The translations under genes and the position numbers were made by a program. The notes beneath the pieces were generated by a model. That model had not been told where the DNA came from and did not search any database. It was given only the letters and a program-made list of their open reading frames with translations. Shown here in pieces: positions 6,015-8,486 of a stretch of 8,486 nucleotides of DNA. The stretch is from Bacteroidota bacterium. Its GTDB lineage: Bacteria; Bacteroidota; Bacteroidia; Chitinophagales; Chitinophagaceae. Position 1 is the first letter of the stretch. Each line of letters starts with the position of its first letter. The stretch is from the NCBI GenBank assembly GCA_023427575.1, contig JAEZAY010000278.1, positions 1 to 8,486 of the forward strand, given 5' to 3'.

Positions 6015-6488
6015 ATGGAAATTCATGTAAACGTGAATGGTAAGCGATTTACAAGTGATGTTGAACCGCGGCTTTTGCTGGTACATTATCTCCGTGATTC
6101 ACTTCGTTTAACCGGCACACATATTGGCTGCGACACCAGCAGTTGCGGTTCCTGTACCATTCTTGTAAATGGAAAGGCAACCAAAAGCTGTACGTTACTG
6201 GCCGTGCAGGCTGATGGTGCTGAAATTCAAACCATCGAAGGAATTGCCAATGGCAAGCTGCACCCGGTGCAGGAAAGTTTTCGCGAAATGCACGGACTTC
6301 AATGTGGATTCTGCACGCCCGGAATGGTAATGACGGCGCTGGATATTCTGCAGCAGAATCCAGATCCCACCGAAAAGGAGATCCGTTACAACCTGGATGG
6401 AAATTTCTGCCGCTGTACCGGCTATCAAAATATTGTAAAATCCATTCAGCTTGCCGCTGAAAAAATGAAAGAGGAGGTGTTGTTATGA
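6015..6488 (+). CDS. coxS: CoxS/XdhA-type [2Fe-2S] small subunit of a molybdenum hydroxylase
   Basis: This is the iron-sulfur electron-transfer subunit that links the Mo site of the large subunit to the FAD of the medium subunit. It has the two expected domains. The N-terminal plant-ferredoxin-like domain ligates one [2Fe-2S] cluster with C39, C44, C47 and C59 (GCDTSSCGSCTI at 38-49). The C-terminal helical domain ligates the second with C97, C100, C132 and C134 (QCGFCTPGM at 96-104, FCRCTGYQNIV at 131-141). All eight cysteines are present, and the 157-residue length is standard (155-170). There is no Tat signal, as expected for a cytoplasmic enzyme. Its stop codon overlaps the coxL start (ATGA), so the two subunits are translationally coupled. 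The gene symbol is by family; the physiological substrate is unknown. Confidence 0.95.
   Translation: MEIHVNVNGKRFTSDVEPRLLLVHYLRDSLRLTGTHIGCDTSSCGSCTILVNGKATKSCTLLAVQADGAEIQTIEGIANGKLHPVQESFREMHGLQCGFCTPGMVMTALDILQQNPDPTEKEIRYNLDGNFCRCTGYQNIVKSIQLAAEKMKEEVLL
6471..6478 (+). promoter_or_regulatory. Strong ribosome binding site for coxL, inside coxS
   Basis: GAGGAGGT lies 6 nt before the ATG at 6485 and is built from the last Glu-Glu-Val codons of coxS. Together with the ATGA overlap it fixes the coxL start and indicates coupled translation. Like the mobA-like gene, coxL has a strong site where its start overlaps the upstream gene. Confidence 0.8.
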
Positions 6489-8486
6489 GCAATACAAATG
6501 GAAAAATCGGAACTTCTCCCAAAAGGGTTGAAGACAAACGTTTTTTAACAGGGGCCGGGCGATTTACAGATGATATCACGCTTCCCAATCAGGCTTATGC
6601 TGTCTTTCTTCGCAGCCCCTACGCGCATGCGAAGATAATTGCGATCAGGACAGAAGAGGCCATGGAAGCAGAAGGTGTTATTGCTGTATTTACCGGTGCC
6701 GATGTAGCGCATATCAATGGACTTCCCTGCGGATGGCAGGTGAACTTTAAAAATGGCGACCAGATGAAGGAGCCAAAACATCCGTTGATGGTTGCCGATA
6801 AGGCAAGGCATGTAGGCGATGCGGTGGCGATGGTGATCGCTGAAACCCGAAACCAGGCCTGGGATGCCATGGAACTGATAGAAGTGGAGTATGAAGAACT
6901 GGAAGCGGTAGTAAGCGCCGTAGATGCTTTAAAAGAAGGGGCGCCCATGGTGCATGAAGACGTACAAAACAATCTCAGTTTCGACTGGCAGATTGGTAAC
7001 CCCCGTTCGGAAGTGGATGCGGCGATGGAAGAAGCAAAACATATTACCACCCTTGAGTTTGTAAACCAGCGCCTGATCCCCAATGCGATTGAACCCCGGT
7101 CTTATATCGGATCGTACGATCCCGCCTACGATAAGTATACGTTATATACCAGCACGCAAAATCCGCATCTGATCCGCCTGCTGATGTGCGCCTTTGTGTT
7201 GGGTATCCCAGAGCATAAAGTGCGGGTAGTGGGTCCGGATGTGGGTGGCGGTTTTGGTAGCAAGGCTTTTCATTATGCGGAAGAAGCGCTGGTAACCTGG
7301 GCAGCTCAAAAGCTGGGTCGCCCGGTGAAGTGGACGGCCGAAAGAAGGGAAAGCTTCCAGGTAGATGCCCATGGCCGCGATCATACCACAAAGGCGGAAA
7401 TGGGCTTTGATGCGGAAGGAAAGATCCTGGCCTTGCGGATTTCCACCGTTGCCAATCTGGGCGCCTATCTTTCCACTTTCGCTTCCTGTGTACCTACTTA
7501 TCTGCATGGTACTTTGCTGCAGGGATTATACACTACCCCAAAAATAAATCTCGACCTCAAAGCGGTTTTCACAAATACAACCCCGGTAGATGCTTACCGG
7601 GGTGCGGGCCGGCCCGAGGCAACTTACCTGCTGGAGCGTCTCCTTGATCTGGCTGCCCTCGAAATGGGAATGAACCCGGCAGAATTGCGTTTCAAAAATT
7701 TTATACCTCCTTTCGATGGAACCAGTCAGCCCGGCTATATGACCCAGGTGGCGCTGCAATACGACAGTGGCAACTATGAAGGTGTTTTAAATAAAGGGCT
7801 TGAATTGCTGGGTTATGAAGATTTCCGCAGGCAGCAAAAGGAATCAGCGCAGAATGGAAAACTTTTGGGTTTGGGCTTTTCAACATATATCGAGGCATGC
7901 GGGCTTGCCCCTTCTGCGATTGCGGGTGCATTGGGTGCCAGGGCTGGATTTTACGAGGTGGGGCAGGTTAGGGTTCAGCCTACCGGCAAGGTGAGTGTGT
8001 ATACAGGTGCCCATTCACATGGGCAGGGTCATGAAACAACTTTTGCGCAGGTTGTGGCCGACCGGCTTGGAATCGCAATGGAAGATGTAGAAATTGTTCA
8101 TGGCGACAGCGACTCGATGGCTTTCGGATTAGGAACTTATGGTTCGAGAAGCCTGGCAGTGGGCGGATCCGCCATTGTAAAAAGCATTGAAAAAATCATA
8201 GAAAAAGGAAAAAAGATCGCGGCTCATACCCTGGAAGCAAATCCCGATGATATTGAATTTGACAAAGGCAGTTTTACGGTAAAGGGAACCGATAAATCAC
8301 TGCCTTTTGGCCAGATCGCCTTCACCGCTTATGTGCCGCATGTATATCCCCAGGATCTCGAACCCGGGCTGGACTTCAGCAGTTTTTATGATCCGGGCAA
8401 TTTCACCTATCCTTTTGGCTGCCATATTGCGGTGGTTGAAGTTGACAGGGAAACCGGCCAGGTTAACCTGAAACGGTTTATTGCTG
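6485..8486 (+). CDS. coxL: CoxL/XdhB-type molybdenum hydroxylase large subunit, form II, 3' partial
   Basis: This is the molybdopterin-binding catalytic subunit of a xanthine dehydrogenase/aerobic CO dehydrogenase-family enzyme. The frame stays open for 667 codons to the window edge; family members are about 780-800 residues, so roughly 110-130 residues are missing, including the catalytic-glutamate region (GxGE) near the C-terminus. Visible motifs are KRVEDKRFLTGAGRFTDDI (13-31) at the N-terminus, VGGGFGSK at 253-260 (cofactor contact), AYRGAGRPEATYLLERL from 370, and HGQGHETTFAQV at 512-523 (cofactor binding). AYRGAGR at 370-376 is the form II active-site loop; form I CO dehydrogenases have AYxCSFR with the Cu-binding cysteine. 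Form II enzymes have mixed or unknown substrates, so CO oxidation is not implied. Gene order S-L with no M upstream fits the form II S-L-M arrangement. The start is fixed by the ATGA overlap with coxS and GAGGAGGT. Confidence 0.93.
   Translation, partial: MSNTNGKIGTSPKRVEDKRFLTGAGRFTDDITLPNQAYAVFLRSPYAHAKIIAIRTEEAMEAEGVIAVFTGADVAHINGLPCGWQVNFKNGDQMKEPKHPLMVADKARHVGDAVAMVIAETRNQAWDAMELIEVEYEELEAVVSAVDALKEGAPMVHEDVQNNLSFDWQIGNPRSEVDAAMEEAKHITTLEFVNQRLIPNAIEPRSYIGSYDPAYDKYTLYTSTQNPHLIRLLMCAFVLGIPEHKVRVVGPDVGGGFGSKAFHYAEEALVTWAAQKLGRPVKWTAERRESFQVDAHGRDHTTKAEMGFDAEGKILALRISTVANLGAYLSTFASCVPTYLHGTLLQGLYTTPKINLDLKAVFTNTTPVDAYRGAGRPEATYLLERLLDLAALEMGMNPAELRFKNFIPPFDGTSQPGYMTQVALQYDSGNYEGVLNKGLELLGYEDFRRQQKESAQNGKLLGLGFSTYIEACGLAPSAIAGALGARAGFYEVGQVRVQPTGKVSVYTGAHSHGQGHETTFAQVVADRLGIAMEDVEIVHGDSDSMAFGLGTYGSRSLAVGGSAIVKSIEKIIEKGKKIAAHTLEANPDDIEFDKGSFTVKGTDKSLPFGQIAFTAYVPHVYPQDLEPGLDFSSFYDPGNFTYPFGCHIAVVEVDRETGQVNLKRFIA

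Noticed and set aside
6049..6588. Minus-strand ORF of 179 codons
   Set aside because: It is antisense to the coxS iron-sulfur motifs and the coxL start, so it is a shadow of those genes.
6619..7507. Several minus-strand ORFs of 115-154 codons
   Set aside because: All are antisense to the continuous coxL frame, which carries the family motifs throughout.
6485..8486. Annotation as a CO dehydrogenase catalytic subunit (form I)
   Set aside because: The active-site loop is AYRGAGR and not AYxCSFR, so only the family-level name is supported.

Overview
The window looks like a chromosomal segment of a Bacteroidota bacterium, most likely of the Chitinophagaceae type. This is inferred from moderate GC, the protein sequence style (for example the MoeA motif YNRVTMDGIA and the two-part MobA protein), mostly absent Shine-Dalgarno sites, and AT-rich intergenic DNA with short tandem repeats. 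No sequence search could be run.

Layout. Positions 1-357 hold no long gene. They contain a candidate peptide-leader attenuator on the minus strand (about 14-102), reading out of the window to the left, and two related blocks of 8-bp tandem repeats (185-235 and 290-364). From 358 to 5355 a tight minus-strand operon encodes molybdenum-cofactor functions, in transcription order XdhC-family insertion factor, moaA, moeA, moaC and a two-domain MobA-like nucleotidyltransferase. Spacings are 9 nt, 32 nt, 15 nt and a 20-nt overlap. A 118-bp AT-rich divergent intergenic region (5356-5473) separates this operon from a plus-strand operon of a CoxG-like SRPBCC protein, a CoxS-type [2Fe-2S] small subunit and a CoxL/XdhB-type molybdenum hydroxylase large subunit. 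The last gene runs off the right edge.

How the genes work together. MoaA and MoaC make cyclic pyranopterin monophosphate from GTP. MoeA inserts molybdate into molybdopterin. The MobA-like protein would add a nucleotide, and the XdhC protein would bind the cofactor and deliver it to the hydroxylase encoded across the divergent promoter. The window is thus a cofactor supply line facing its client enzyme. MoaD, MoaE, MoaB/Mog, MoeB and the FAD-binding medium subunit (CoxM) are not present. CoxM is expected just downstream because S-L-M is the usual order for form II enzymes.

The large subunit carries AYRGAGR (residues 370-376), the form II signature, and not the AYxCSFR of form I CO dehydrogenases. 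CO oxidation should therefore not be assumed and the substrate is unknown. The most unexpected signal is the leader at the left edge: a 21-codon ORF ending ITTTTALVV, overlapped by three mutually exclusive stems in the order of a classical transcription attenuator.
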